Below, piece after piece: positions 52,550-61,002 of a DNA stretch of 64,000 nucleotides. This DNA comes from Verrucomicrobiaceae bacterium (GTDB lineage: Bacteria; Verrucomicrobiota; Verrucomicrobiia; Verrucomicrobiales; Verrucomicrobiaceae), in contig JADJPW010000002.1 in assembly GCA_016713035.1 (NCBI GenBank), forward strand, positions 62,001-126,000. Direction: 5' to 3'. Numbering within the stretch: position 1 is the first letter of the stretch; each line of letters opens with the position of its first letter. Both the position numbers and the translations under genes were made by a program. The notes under the pieces are model-generated. The model was not told the DNA's origin and did no database searches. It worked only from the letters and a program-made list of their open reading frames with translations.

Positions 52550-52866
52550 GGTAGGTCGATGGTGAGGTGCGTGGGGAGGAGAAAATCGGTCGAATCCGGC
52601 TGCAAACTGGCAAACAGCGGCGCAGACTCATTTTCCAGCAGCGGCGGAAAATCCGCCCATGCAGGCTGCACAGGCTCCACAGGCCGCAGTAGCCAAAAAG
52701 CGGCTAATGAGGCGAAAATGGCCGCAAAAGCCCATTTCCACACCTGCGTGCTTTCTGGCTTCTGGACACGCAAAAGGCGCGGGTGCCACGCTGGCGCGGC
52801 TGCATGCTCATCACGCCGTAGCACAGCGAAGCGGGCCTTTAAATCATGGTCGTGGGGCTCATTCAT
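52546..52866 (-). CDS. single-span membrane protein, probable anti-sigma factor
   Basis: Protein of 106 residues. A cytosolic N-terminal part (MNEPHDHDLKARFAVLRRDE), one membrane helix (WKWAFAAIFASLAAFWLL) and a short periplasmic tail are visible. There is no zinc-binding HxxxCxxC motif. Its start overlaps the stop of the ECF sigma gene by eight bases, the usual position of an anti-sigma factor. The role is inferred from this place and topology. Confidence 0.65.
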   Translation of the reverse strand: MNEPHDHDLKARFAVLRRDEHAAAPAWHPRLLRVQKPESTQVWKWAFAAIFASLAAFWLLRPVEPVQPAWADFPPLLENESAPLFASLQPDSTDFLLPTHLTIDLP

Positions 52867-53362
52867 GGCGTGGTAGGAGTTCGCGTAATCGTGCCTTCCC
52901 GCGCTCGTAATGCGTGCGGGCACTGCCCAGGCTGATGCGCATGACCTGCGCCGCCTCGGAGAGCGAGAGGTCTTGATAAAAAGAGAGATGCAGCACCTCT
53001 GCCTGCCGTGCGGGCAACTGCGCCAATGCGCTGCGAAGCTCGCGGGCCTGTTCCTCCAGCTCCAGATGCCGCGTGGGCGGCGGCTGCGTCTCTTCGGTGA
53101 AGCTGGTGAGCAGTCTGCCCACCAAGGACTCGCGAAAACGTGCCCGCCGCAGCTCCTCGTGCGCGGTGAGTCGGATCACACCGAACCACCAGGTCTTGAA
53201 GGCACTGCGGCCATCGAAGCGGGCTTTTTCCGCCGCGAGTTTCAGATAGGCATTTTGCAGCACGTCCTCTGCGCGGCCTGCATCGCCGCCGCAGCAATGC
53301 ACCGCCCACCCGAAGGCGTCCGGGTGCAGGTGTTGGAGGTTGGCGGCCAGTTCTGAGTCCAT
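52859..53362 (-). CDS. ECF RNA polymerase sigma factor
   Basis: Protein of 167 residues. Region 2 includes GDAGRAEDVLQNAYLKLAAE, then FDGRSAFKTWWFGVIRLTAH (region 2.2-2.4). Region 4 has LAQLPARQAEVLHLSFYQDL and SLSEAAQVMRISLGSARTHY with a helix-turn-helix ending YERGKARLRELL. It directs RNA polymerase to a small regulon, likely including its own operon. It is followed by the anti-sigma and Spy-like genes. Start ATG 53362. Confidence 0.92.
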   Translation of the reverse strand: MDSELAANLQHLHPDAFGWAVHCCGGDAGRAEDVLQNAYLKLAAEKARFDGRSAFKTWWFGVIRLTAHEELRRARFRESLVGRLLTSFTEETQPPPTRHLELEEQARELRSALAQLPARQAEVLHLSFYQDLSLSEAAQVMRISLGSARTHYERGKARLRELLPRHE

Positions 53363-53534
53363 TCATTTGCCTCATGCGTGACACGGGCGGCCCATTTGTA
53401 GGACAGGAGAATGTATTTTGTGGATTTTTGATCCCAAAAATCTCCCGCTCTCCCTCGACATCTCTCTTGCCTTTTTCGGCAAAGTACGGCGAGAGTACCG
53501 CTCGATTCCACATATTCACCCACTCGATTTAGCC

Positions 53535-54500
53535 GTGTCCTCTCGACTTCAAACTTCTCCGGCTGATGCCGCGCTGCCAGCGGCGAGCGCGGTGCTCGCC
53601 AAGCAACGCATCGACGCCCTCGTGGAGGCGGTGTCCCAGGTCATCTTGGGCAAGGATGACACCATCCGCCTCGCGGTCGCCTGTCTGCTCGCACGCGGGC
53701 ATCTGCTCCTGGAGGATCAGCCCGGCGTGGGGAAGACGATCCTGTCGCAATCCCTGGCGCAAGTGCTGGGGCTGCAATTCCGCCGTGTGCAGTTCACCAG
53801 CGATTTGCTGCCCGCAGACATCCTGGGGGCCTCCATTTATGAAAAGGAGTCCGGCAGCTTCCGGTTTCACAAAGGGCCGGTTTTTGCCCAGGTGCTGCTG
53901 GCGGATGAAATCAACCGCGCCACACCGAAAACACAGTCCGCGCTGCTGGAGGCGATGGAGGAGGGCCGCGTCACAGCGGATGGCGGCACGCATGCACTGC
54001 CAGAGCCCTTTTTTGTCATCGCCACGCAGAATCCTTCTTCACAAACAGGGACCTACATGCTGCCAGAGTCGCAGTTGGACCGCTTTTTGATGCGCTTGGG
54101 ACTCGGGGCACCCGATCGCGATGCTGAGCGTGCACTGCTGCAAGGCGTGGACCGCCGCGAGATGCTCAAAACCCTGCCGCACACGCTCAGTGCGGCGGAA
54201 TTGCATGAGCTACAGGCGATGGTGCGCAGCGTGCATGTGAGTGAGGCGCTACTGGATTATTTGCAGGACATCTTGGCCGCGAGTCGTGCTGCTGGACGCG
54301 GTTTATCACCGCGAGCGGGACTGGCGCTGCTAGCGGCTGCGCGGGCATGGGCGCTGCTGAGTGGCAGGCCGATGGTGCTGCCAGAGGATGTGCGGGCGGT
54401 GGCTGTCGCTGTGATGGGCCACCGGCTAGAGCACGCTATCGACGGTCAAAGCGGTGCTGAGACCGCCGCCGCGCTGATGGCAGAAGTGCCCGTGCCCTAG
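53535..54500 (+). CDS. moxR: MoxR-family AAA+ ATPase
   Basis: ATPase of about 321 residues from GTG 53535 (the frame is open further upstream to 53418, but MoxR family sequence begins near IDALVEAVSQVILGKDD). Walker A LLLEDQPGVGKTILSQ, Walker B VLLADEINRATPKTQSALLE, sensor 1 FFVIATQNPSSQTGTYMLPE, and sensor 2 RGLSPRAGLALLAAARAWA are typical. MoxR proteins act as chaperones for partner proteins, generally with DUF58/VWA proteins encoded next door. Here the next gene fuses DUF58 with a transglutaminase, 45 bases downstream, consistent with one unit. Confidence 0.92.
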   Translation: MSSRLQTSPADAALPAASAVLAKQRIDALVEAVSQVILGKDDTIRLAVACLLARGHLLLEDQPGVGKTILSQSLAQVLGLQFRRVQFTSDLLPADILGASIYEKESGSFRFHKGPVFAQVLLADEINRATPKTQSALLEAMEEGRVTADGGTHALPEPFFVIATQNPSSQTGTYMLPESQLDRFLMRLGLGAPDRDAERALLQGVDRREMLKTLPHTLSAAELHELQAMVRSVHVSEALLDYLQDILAASRAAGRGLSPRAGLALLAAARAWALLSGRPMVLPEDVRAVAVAVMGHRLEHAIDGQSGAETAAALMAEVPVP

Positions 54501-54545
54501 CCTAGCGAGCCACCGCTTCATACCGGTACACACTCATCGCCGCCC

Positions 54546-57464
54546 ATGAAACTCAAGACCACCTGGCACACACTCACGGCGGTCTTGATGCTCGTGGCGA
54601 TGTGGTATGCGGCTGAGGCGCAGTCGAATGGAGCTGCGTATTTGCTGGGATTGCTAGCGGGGCTCATCGCACTCATCAGCGTGCTGCATGCACGGGCAAA
54701 TCTGAGCGGGCTGCGCATGCGAGTGCGTGCAGTAGGCAGCGCCCATGATGGAGCAAAAGCCCGCGTGCGAGTGGAGATCTCCAACGATGCAGCGCGGCCC
54801 GCATGCGGGATCGAGGTGCAGGTGGTGGGTGCACAGCAGAGTGTGTTCATCGATCAGCTCGGTCCTGGACAGTCCAGACTGGTCGATCTGCCGGCTCCGA
54901 AGCGGGCATCTGGCACGGCCCTGCGGCTGCTGGCACGCAGTGCGTATCCGCTGGGTCTTTTTAGCATGGAGCGAGTGACCGAGACGGCGACGGTGCGCCG
55001 TGTGCATCCACGCCCAGCCGGGAAGCTGCCGCTACCGGCCATGCGGCCCTTTTCAGCGCAGGATCGCGCACAGGGTACATCGCGGGCAGCATCTAGCGCC
55101 GTGCGTGGCGGAGATGATTTCGCCGGGACGCGTGAGTTTCAGCCAGGGGACTCGCCGCGGCACATCGACTGGCGTGCGGTGGCGCGAGGCAGGCCGCTGG
55201 TGGTCAAAACATGGGCCTCATCAGCGAGTGGATCCGTGGAGCTGGATTGGGACACCGTGCCGCTGCCAGAAGGCGAGCGGGCAGGGCAGATCGCCCGGTG
55301 GATCGAGCTCTGCGAGCGTGATGCGGTGCCGTATGCACTGAGATTGCCCGGTGCAGCGGAAATACAGCCCGGATGTGGTGATGCGCATGCACGGCGCTGT
55401 CTGGATGCACTGGCTGATTTTCTGCTGCAGAGCCAGGCAGCCTCTGAAGCCGCCTCTGGTGCGGAGGGCGGGCAGCGTGCCTCCAGCGCCCGTGTGGCCG
55501 CAGGGCATGAAACCACGGCGGAATTGCCGCGTGGGCCGTTTTGGATGCTCGCAGCCGCTTTGGTAGCGGCGATGCTGCCGCTGTTGGATTTCATCGCGGC
55601 ACCGTGCCTGGGCTTTGCGCTGCTGTGCATGATCTTTCGTGTCATGTCGGGCAAAAAAGTGCCCTCACTGGCGCTGCGGATCTTCATCATGATCGCAGGT
55701 GTGGTGATCACGGTCATGCTCTACTCCGGTCAGAGCAGCATGGAGGCAGGCATGGCACTGCTCGTCACGCTAGCCGGGGTGAAGATGCTGGAGAGCCGCG
55801 TGCCGCGTGAGTTTCAGGTGCTCGCATTGATCGGCTGGTTCCTGTGTCTGTGCATCCTGATCCTGGATAACTCACTGCCGCGCACGCTTTGGTGCCTAGG
55901 CGTGTTCTTGCTGATCTGTGCGTGCATGGTGAGGCTGCGCAGCAGCGCGGTGGGCATGGCGCGGCCTTTGCGTCTCACCGCGACTCTTTTCCTCCAAGCC
56001 GTGCCGCTGGTGGTACTGCTCTTCATGCTGCTGCCGCGTGGCGTGCTCAGTCTCAATACGCTGCTCTCATCACGCTTCGGCCAGTCAGGCATCTCCAGTG
56101 AGCTCGATCCTGGCTCCATCACCCAGATGGCCATGCGACTGGACAAAGCCTTCCGCGTGGAGTTCCCCGGCGGACAAATTCCCGCCAATGAACTGCGCTA
56201 CTGGCGCTGCCTCACGCTGACAGAGTGCCGGGGATTTAGTTGGCGGAAACATGGCGATTACGTAGCCAAAGGACCACCACCACAGCCTGACGCCACCGAT
56301 CTGGAGCAAACGATCCTGCTGGAGCCACATGGAGCACACTGGCTGCCAGCGCTCGATGTGCCGCTGCTGGTGGAGGAGGCAGGTGGATCACGCCTACAGC
56401 CCCTCGCGGACGACACCCTCTACGCACCCATCCAGATCCGTGGGCTCCAGCGCTACAAAGCATGGTCTCGGCCCTTGCAGCGCAAGCCTGCTCCACTGGC
56501 GATGAACGAGCGCCGCCTAGTCCTGCAACTCCCTGCGGAAATGCCACCACGCGTGCGGCAGCTCGCACTCCAATTCCGTGCGGACGCGAATTCCGACCTC
56601 GAAATCGTCAACCGCGGCGTGCAGCACATTCAGCAGAACGGATTCAAATACACCCTCACGCCGGATGAGTACACAGGGCCAGATGCTTTGGAGCAATTCC
56701 TCTTTGAGGGGCGCAACGGCTTCTGTGAGCACTTCGCGGCCAGTTTTGCCACATTGATGCGCATCGCAGGCGTGCCATCGCGTGTCGTCATCGGCTTCCT
56801 GGGCGGTGAATACTCGGAAAAGACACGTCAGATGATCGTGCGCCAGAGTGATGCCCATGCATGGGTGGAAGTCTGGCTAGAGGACACTGGCTGGACGCGG
56901 CTAGATCCCACTGCCGCACTCGCACCAGGGCGTGTGGAGAACCCGCTGCGCGGCTACCTCACCAGCGGCGCAGGCAGTGGAGCCATGGCAGACATGGGCA
57001 CTTGGGACATGATGGTCTTTGAAACACGACTCTTCTGGGACAGGCTTAATTTCGCCTGGCAGGAGAGCGTGGTGGAGTATGACGAAGAGTCGCAGCAGAG
57101 CTGGCTCGCCTCACTCGCGTGGTTGATCGGAGGTGGGCGCTGGTGGCGGCCCTGGCACCTACTGGGGATCAGTTTTGTCCTTTTGAGCATCGCACTCCTC
57201 CTGATCTACCGCTGGCTGAGCCGCCGTGCAGCGCCAGCGGACCCATGGGCCCGCGCATGGTTGAAGCTGTGCGAAAAACTGCGCCGCGCCGGCTTCCCCG
57301 CACGCCACCCCGGCGAGGGTCCGCTGCACTACGCCCAGCGTATCCGCACCCCCCAGATGGACATCACACCACTGGCAGAAAACTATGCCACAGGCCGCTA
57401 CGGAGCCGCTGGTGGTGATCCCCGCCATTTTTCCTCCGCTGTGCGACAACTCCGCCTGCGGTAA
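54546..57464 (+). CDS. DUF58-transglutaminase (TgpA-like) fusion membrane protein
   Basis: Protein of 972 residues. Two N-terminal helices (LTAVLMLVAMWYAAEA and AAYLLGLLAGLIALISVLHA) precede a DUF58 domain (about 60-290) with GGDDFAGTREFQPGDSPRHI and DWRAVARGRPLVVKTWA. A second membrane block of 6-7 helices (about 330-520) of the DUF3488/TgpA type and a periplasmic transglutaminase core follow. Catalytic Cys727 (RNGFCEHFAASFATLMR), His771 (QSDAHAWVEVW) and Asp787 (RLDPTAAL) form the triad. A further helix and a C-terminal part complete it. Normally DUF58 and TgpA are separate genes. A role in envelope protein crosslinking or proteolysis is inferred from MoxR partnership. Confidence 0.88.
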   Translation: MKLKTTWHTLTAVLMLVAMWYAAEAQSNGAAYLLGLLAGLIALISVLHARANLSGLRMRVRAVGSAHDGAKARVRVEISNDAARPACGIEVQVVGAQQSVFIDQLGPGQSRLVDLPAPKRASGTALRLLARSAYPLGLFSMERVTETATVRRVHPRPAGKLPLPAMRPFSAQDRAQGTSRAASSAVRGGDDFAGTREFQPGDSPRHIDWRAVARGRPLVVKTWASSASGSVELDWDTVPLPEGERAGQIARWIELCERDAVPYALRLPGAAEIQPGCGDAHARRCLDALADFLLQSQAASEAASGAEGGQRASSARVAAGHETTAELPRGPFWMLAAALVAAMLPLLDFIAAPCLGFALLCMIFRVMSGKKVPSLALRIFIMIAGVVITVMLYSGQSSMEAGMALLVTLAGVKMLESRVPREFQVLALIGWFLCLCILILDNSLPRTLWCLGVFLLICACMVRLRSSAVGMARPLRLTATLFLQAVPLVVLLFMLLPRGVLSLNTLLSSRFGQSGISSELDPGSITQMAMRLDKAFRVEFPGGQIPANELRYWRCLTLTECRGFSWRKHGDYVAKGPPPQPDATDLEQTILLEPHGAHWLPALDVPLLVEEAGGSRLQPLADDTLYAPIQIRGLQRYKAWSRPLQRKPAPLAMNERRLVLQLPAEMPPRVRQLALQFRADANSDLEIVNRGVQHIQQNGFKYTLTPDEYTGPDALEQFLFEGRNGFCEHFAASFATLMRIAGVPSRVVIGFLGGEYSEKTRQMIVRQSDAHAWVEVWLEDTGWTRLDPTAALAPGRVENPLRGYLTSGAGSGAMADMGTWDMMVFETRLFWDRLNFAWQESVVEYDEESQQSWLASLAWLIGGGRWWRPWHLLGISFVLLSIALLLIYRWLSRRAAPADPWARAWLKLCEKLRRAGFPARHPGEGPLHYAQRIRTPQMDITPLAENYATGRYGAAGGDPRHFSSAVRQLRLR

Positions 57465-57537
57465 ACGACTCCAGCGTGGTCCACTTACCGTTCAGAAAAT
57501 CTGCGGGTCTTCATGACTCCCGAATAACTTGAATTTT

Positions 57538-57603
57538 TATCCACAGATTTCTCAGATGACGCAGATGGGCTTCCATCTGTGAAATCTGCGCAATCTGTGG
57601 ATA
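57538..57603. repeat. intergenic imperfect palindrome
   Basis: Two arms beginning tatccacagat and ending atctgtggata fold into a long imperfect hairpin with a gctt loop. The internal units CAGATGACGCAGATG and CATCTGTGAAATCTGCG resemble dispersed intergenic repeats I know from several phyla. It lies in the 57465-57721 gap after the transglutaminase gene. The rest of that interval shows nothing else. Confidence 0.78.
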
Positions 57604-57721
57604 CACTCAAAAGTTACTCTCCGTCCTACAATCAAGCGCTCTTGGGTTCAGGTGCTCTGTGGCGCATCACAGACTATGGAGATGCTCGGTCTAAAATGGC
57701 TGCGGGGAAGTGAGCTGCCGC

Positions 57722-58414
57722 CTATTTGCGGCCCCAGACGCCGATTTTTTTCTCGCGGGCTTTTTTGCCCAAGTCAAACAGGTGTGCTCCGTAGTCGTCG
57801 ATGCCTTTTACTTCGCCAGGTAGCTCACAGGTCAGGCCAGCGAGTCGTGCGTAGCCCTTTGTCATGAGTAGATCAGCCAGATAGATGCGCTCATTGCCAA
57901 CCTGCACCAGGATGAGTGCGTAGTGCCGTGTGCGGTCTGGGACGGGCTCCCAGCGTGTGAGGAGCATGAAGGGGCGCTCTTTGAGCAGTTGGGTGACGTA
58001 GGCGGTTGCTTCGACTCCGGTTTTCATCACGCCTTCCTGTGAGGCCTCAAAGTAGCGTGCTTGCTCCTGCACCCGCTGCGGATGCGTGAGTGTCATGTCT
58101 GGCGCATCGACAAAGTAGAGCGTGAAGACGCCTTCTTCCTCGCCCTCAGCAGGTAGGATGCGCAGGGTGTCTGCCTCGTTGTTCTTGCTGTCGATGAGCT
58201 TTGCTTTTGGGAAGACTTTGAACTCCGGCAGGCCTGTATTCACGGGTTTTGAGGCGGCGGTATTCTTGACCGCCTGCTCCGTGGTGTGCGCTTTGCCTAT
58301 TGGCATGGCCACGGGCACGGTCTTGCTTTGCTTCAGTAGGAGGGCCACTAAAACAAGGATGAGTACCAGCACAAATGTGATGGCGAGATTCAGCAAGGTC
58401 TCACGGAACGGCAT
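57722..58414 (-). CDS. membrane-anchored SNase-like protein
   Basis: Protein of 230 residues with an N-terminal membrane anchor (LLNLAITFVLVLILVLVALL) and a staphylococcal-nuclease-type OB domain (about 75-225). Recognisable are TLYFVDAPDMT near the usual GIDAPE, VEATAYVTQLLKERPFMLLT, and LADLLMTKGYARLAG near the C-terminus. The nuclease catalytic residues look altered: the VRL arginine is absent (FTLYF), the DAPE Glu reads Asp, and DRYGR reads DRTRHY. Nuclease activity is therefore doubtful. It may bind nucleic acid or another ligand outside the inner membrane. Confidence 0.75.
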   Translation of the reverse strand: MPFRETLLNLAITFVLVLILVLVALLLKQSKTVPVAMPIGKAHTTEQAVKNTAASKPVNTGLPEFKVFPKAKLIDSKNNEADTLRILPAEGEEEGVFTLYFVDAPDMTLTHPQRVQEQARYFEASQEGVMKTGVEATAYVTQLLKERPFMLLTRWEPVPDRTRHYALILVQVGNERIYLADLLMTKGYARLAGLTCELPGEVKGIDDYGAHLFDLGKKAREKKIGVWGRK

Positions 58415-58461
58415 GCGACACGGGAGTGCATAGTCATGGCTGCGCGCTCGGACTCAAGCAC

Positions 58462-58791
58462 TCAATCCAGGAAGGAACAGATGTACTCACAGATGCCAGA
58501 GTCCACGCGGATATCGAAGCCGCTATTGGCGGGCACATCAAAATACTGGCCGGCGGTGTACTCTGTCGTCGCCTCTGCTCCGTCGAGCTTTACCGCGCAG
58601 GCACCTGCGACGATTTCCATGCGCTCTGCTTTGGCGGTGCCGAAATGATAGGTGCCTGGATAGATGAGTCCCAGGGTCTTTTTGCTTTCATCTGGGAAAA
58701 GGATGCTGTGACTGACGACTTTGCCGTCAAAATAGACATTCGCTTTGGTGATGGCGGTGACTCCGGTGAACTCAGTGGGGATCGCAGGCAT
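58462..58791 (-). CDS. ppnP: pyrimidine/purine nucleoside phosphorylase
   Basis: Protein of 109 residues, cupin fold (DUF1255). Family motifs: VYFDGKVVSHSILFPDESKK, TLGLIYPGTYHFGTAKAE, GQYFDVPANSGFDIRVDSG, YICSFLD at the C-terminus. PpnP splits nucleosides with phosphate to give base and ribose-1-phosphate. It ends close to the SNase-like gene (47 bases) on the same strand. Confidence 0.92.
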   Translation of the reverse strand: MPAIPTEFTGVTAITKANVYFDGKVVSHSILFPDESKKTLGLIYPGTYHFGTAKAERMEIVAGACAVKLDGAEATTEYTAGQYFDVPANSGFDIRVDSGICEYICSFLD

Positions 58792-58881
58792 AGGTAGGAT
58801 GGATTGAGGGGCGGCAGCGATAGGCTACGATGTCTCTGGCGGCAAGCTCCACTCCGTAGGCAGCCTTTTGAGCTCGCTGGC

Positions 58882-60186
58882 TTATTTCTTCATCTGCTCG
58901 ATGGAGAGGCTGCCATCGACGCGGCCTGTGATGAGCTGCATTTGATCGGTGAAAGCTAGAGCGTGCGTCCAGTCGGGTTGACGAGCGAGGAGCTGTTTTT
59001 CGCTGAGGCTGGCTAGCTCCCAGATTTTGACGGATTTATCGCTGGCGGAGGAGGCGAGCCATTTGCCGTCTGCGGAGCGTGCGAGGCCTAAAATGCCGCC
59101 TTCATGGGCATAGCGGCTCTCCAGCAGCCGATTGGTGCCCTCTGCGGCGGTGGGGCTGATGCTCCAGACGCGGATGCGATTGTCTGCGCCTGCGCCGTAG
59201 AGCCGTTTGCCATCTGCGCTGAAGATGACGCTGGTCTGCTCTTTGGTGGGCTGGGAGAGTGTATCGAGCCGCTGACCGGTGGGGATGCTCCAGAGCTTCA
59301 CAGTGCGGTCTGCACTGGCGCTAGCGAGCACTTTGCCATCGGCGCGGAAGGTGAGTCCATTCACTGCGCCGTTGTGGCCTTTGAGTAGCGCGAGCTCTTT
59401 GCCTGTGGCGGTGTCCCAAAGGCGGATTTTTTGGTCATAGGCACCTGTGGCGATGTATTTGCCATCTGGTGAGACGGCGAGTGCGTAAGCGGCATCGGTG
59501 TGGCCTTCAAAGGAGCGCTCCAGCGTGCCGTCGCTGGTCTTCCAGCGCTTCACTTCGCCGATGATGCCGGCTTCGCCGCCTGCGGCATAGACCGCGTCGC
59601 CAGTGGGTGAGAAAGCAACGGCGTTGGCCTTGCCGCGGGTGCCGGTGAGCTGCCGCACGACGGCCTGGGTGGCCGGATGGAGCAGCTCGACGACTCCATA
59701 GCGCCCTACGGCGATGAGTTGAGCCTTCGGAGAAAAGGCGACTGCCTGGATGGCCCGCTTGGGTGGCACGGTGGGCATGATTTTCGCGGTGATGACTTCC
59801 TTGGGCACCGGTTTGCTCTCTGCGGTGGTGGGGCCTTTTGCGCCGGCATCGATCCAGGCGCGGATGAGGGCGATTTCTTCTTTTTTGAGCTTCTCGCGTT
59901 TGCCGGGCGGCATGGATTCGTTTTTGCCACCGCGACCACTGCGGCCTTCGAGGAATTTGATGAGCAAACTGTCGGCAGATTTGCCAGGGAGCACGGCAGG
60001 GCCTTCTTCACCGCTTTTCATGACCTGGGCATGCGTGTCGATGATGAATTCACCATCTGCCTCATCCGCGCTGTGGCAGTCCACGCAGTATTGATCGAGC
60101 AGTGGCGCGATCTGCTTGGTGTAATCCGGCCCTTGGGCAAAGGCGGTAGCGGACATCAGGATCAGAGCGGACAGGGTTATTTTCAT
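58882..60186 (-). CDS. cytochrome c-like domain fused to WD40 propeller
   Basis: Exported protein of 434 residues. After a signal peptide (MKITLSALILMSATAFAQ) the first 110 residues carry a planctomycete-type cytochrome c domain with CxxCH (QYCVDCHSADEADG) and an MPPGKREKLKK region with a candidate Met ligand. From about 145 on is a WD40 propeller of seven blades (VAFSPKAQLIAVGRYG, VAFSPTGDAVYAAGGEAG, ALAVSPDGKYIATGAYDQKI, LTFRADGKVLASASADRTV, and more). This combination is common in Verrucomicrobia and Planctomycetes. Electron transfer or haem-linked sensing in the periplasm is inferred. Confidence 0.92.
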   Translation of the reverse strand: MKITLSALILMSATAFAQGPDYTKQIAPLLDQYCVDCHSADEADGEFIIDTHAQVMKSGEEGPAVLPGKSADSLLIKFLEGRSGRGGKNESMPPGKREKLKKEEIALIRAWIDAGAKGPTTAESKPVPKEVITAKIMPTVPPKRAIQAVAFSPKAQLIAVGRYGVVELLHPATQAVVRQLTGTRGKANAVAFSPTGDAVYAAGGEAGIIGEVKRWKTSDGTLERSFEGHTDAAYALAVSPDGKYIATGAYDQKIRLWDTATGKELALLKGHNGAVNGLTFRADGKVLASASADRTVKLWSIPTGQRLDTLSQPTKEQTSVIFSADGKRLYGAGADNRIRVWSISPTAAEGTNRLLESRYAHEGGILGLARSADGKWLASSASDKSVKIWELASLSEKQLLARQPDWTHALAFTDQMQLITGRVDGSLSIEQMKK

Positions 60187-60288
60187 GGGGCGGGCTAGAG
60201 TAACGCAGACGGAGAGTCATCGTCATCAGGCGGAGTGCAAAATGCAGCCCATAGGCCGGGATCTGCCATCTGAATGTGACCGGGGGGC

Positions 60289-60387
60289 AGTTCTCAGTTT
60301 TCAGTGCTTAGTGCTTAGTGCTTAGTTTAGGGAAGTTTGCTCTCTCGGCTGCTTCCACTAAGAACTGAGCACTGAGAACTAAGCACT
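60289..60387. repeat. intergenic palindrome of heptad repeats, copy 2
   Basis: Left part holds cagttctcagttttcagtg and three gtgctta units in a row (60304-60325). The right part starts ctaagaactgagcactgaga and ends actaagcact. The left and right parts pair to a long hairpin with a loop of 30 or so bases. It shares its 7-base units with the repeat at 49274-49332. It lies upstream of the cytochrome-WD40 gene and downstream of the DUF2062 gene. Confidence 0.8.
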
Positions 60388-60418
60388 TTTATTCACGGCC
60401 TAGTCTGATCAAAGCATC

Positions 60419-61000
60419 TCAACTGCCCACGGGGGGCACTGCGGCCTTTTTCACAGGATCGGCGCGGCTGATCAGGCTCCAGGAGAACCACGTGATCACG
60501 TAGCCCACCAGGGCACAGGCGGCACCGAGAATCACCCCACCCGCGAGCATGACAGGTGCATGCTCTTTCATCACGATCCAGACATCGACAAAGGACTCTG
60601 GCAGATGCGTGGGGAATGGCGTGGTGGGCACATTCGTGTAGAGGCTGAGAAACCATTTTCCGATCTGATACTCCAGCGCAGCGAGGAAGGGCACGGTGAC
60701 AGGATTGCTGATCCAGCAGAGCAGGAGCGCGATGGGAATATTCACGCGGAAGAGGGCGCACAGGATGGTGGCCGTGGGCATCTGGATGGGCAGGAGCTGG
60801 AGCGTGATGAAGCTGCCGATGGCGACTCCTCCAGCCATGGTATGCTGTGAGGGCTTCCACACCTGCTTATCGAGAAAGTGGCGTGCGAACCAGCGCAGCG
60901 CAGCATTGTTGCGCAGCTTCCGCGGATGCTTCAGAAAGCGATACGTCTGAAAGACGGAGCGCCGGAACCATAGCCGTGTTCTGTGCCAGAATGCTTCCAC
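60419..61000 (-). CDS. DUF2062 membrane protein
   Basis: Protein of 193 residues. Start GTG 61000 has GGGAGGGAGC about 7 bases upstream and lies two bases after the uppP stop. DUF2062 motifs: RFLKHPRKLRNNAALRWFAR, the small-residue/Pro-rich helix SQHTMAGGVAIGSFITLQLL, PIQMPTATILCALFRVNIP and LLLCWISNPVTVPFLAALEY, and a second hydrophobic helix (MLAGGVILGAACALVGYVIT). The function is unknown. The family is often near lipid carrier or glycosylation genes. Coupling to uppP suggests a role with the undecaprenyl cycle. Confidence 0.84.
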   Translation of the reverse strand: MEAFWHRTRLWFRRSVFQTYRFLKHPRKLRNNAALRWFARHFLDKQVWKPSQHTMAGGVAIGSFITLQLLPIQMPTATILCALFRVNIPIALLLCWISNPVTVPFLAALEYQIGKWFLSLYTNVPTTPFPTHLPESFVDVWIVMKEHAPVMLAGGVILGAACALVGYVITWFSWSLISRADPVKKAAVPPVGS

Positions 61001-61002
61001 GA

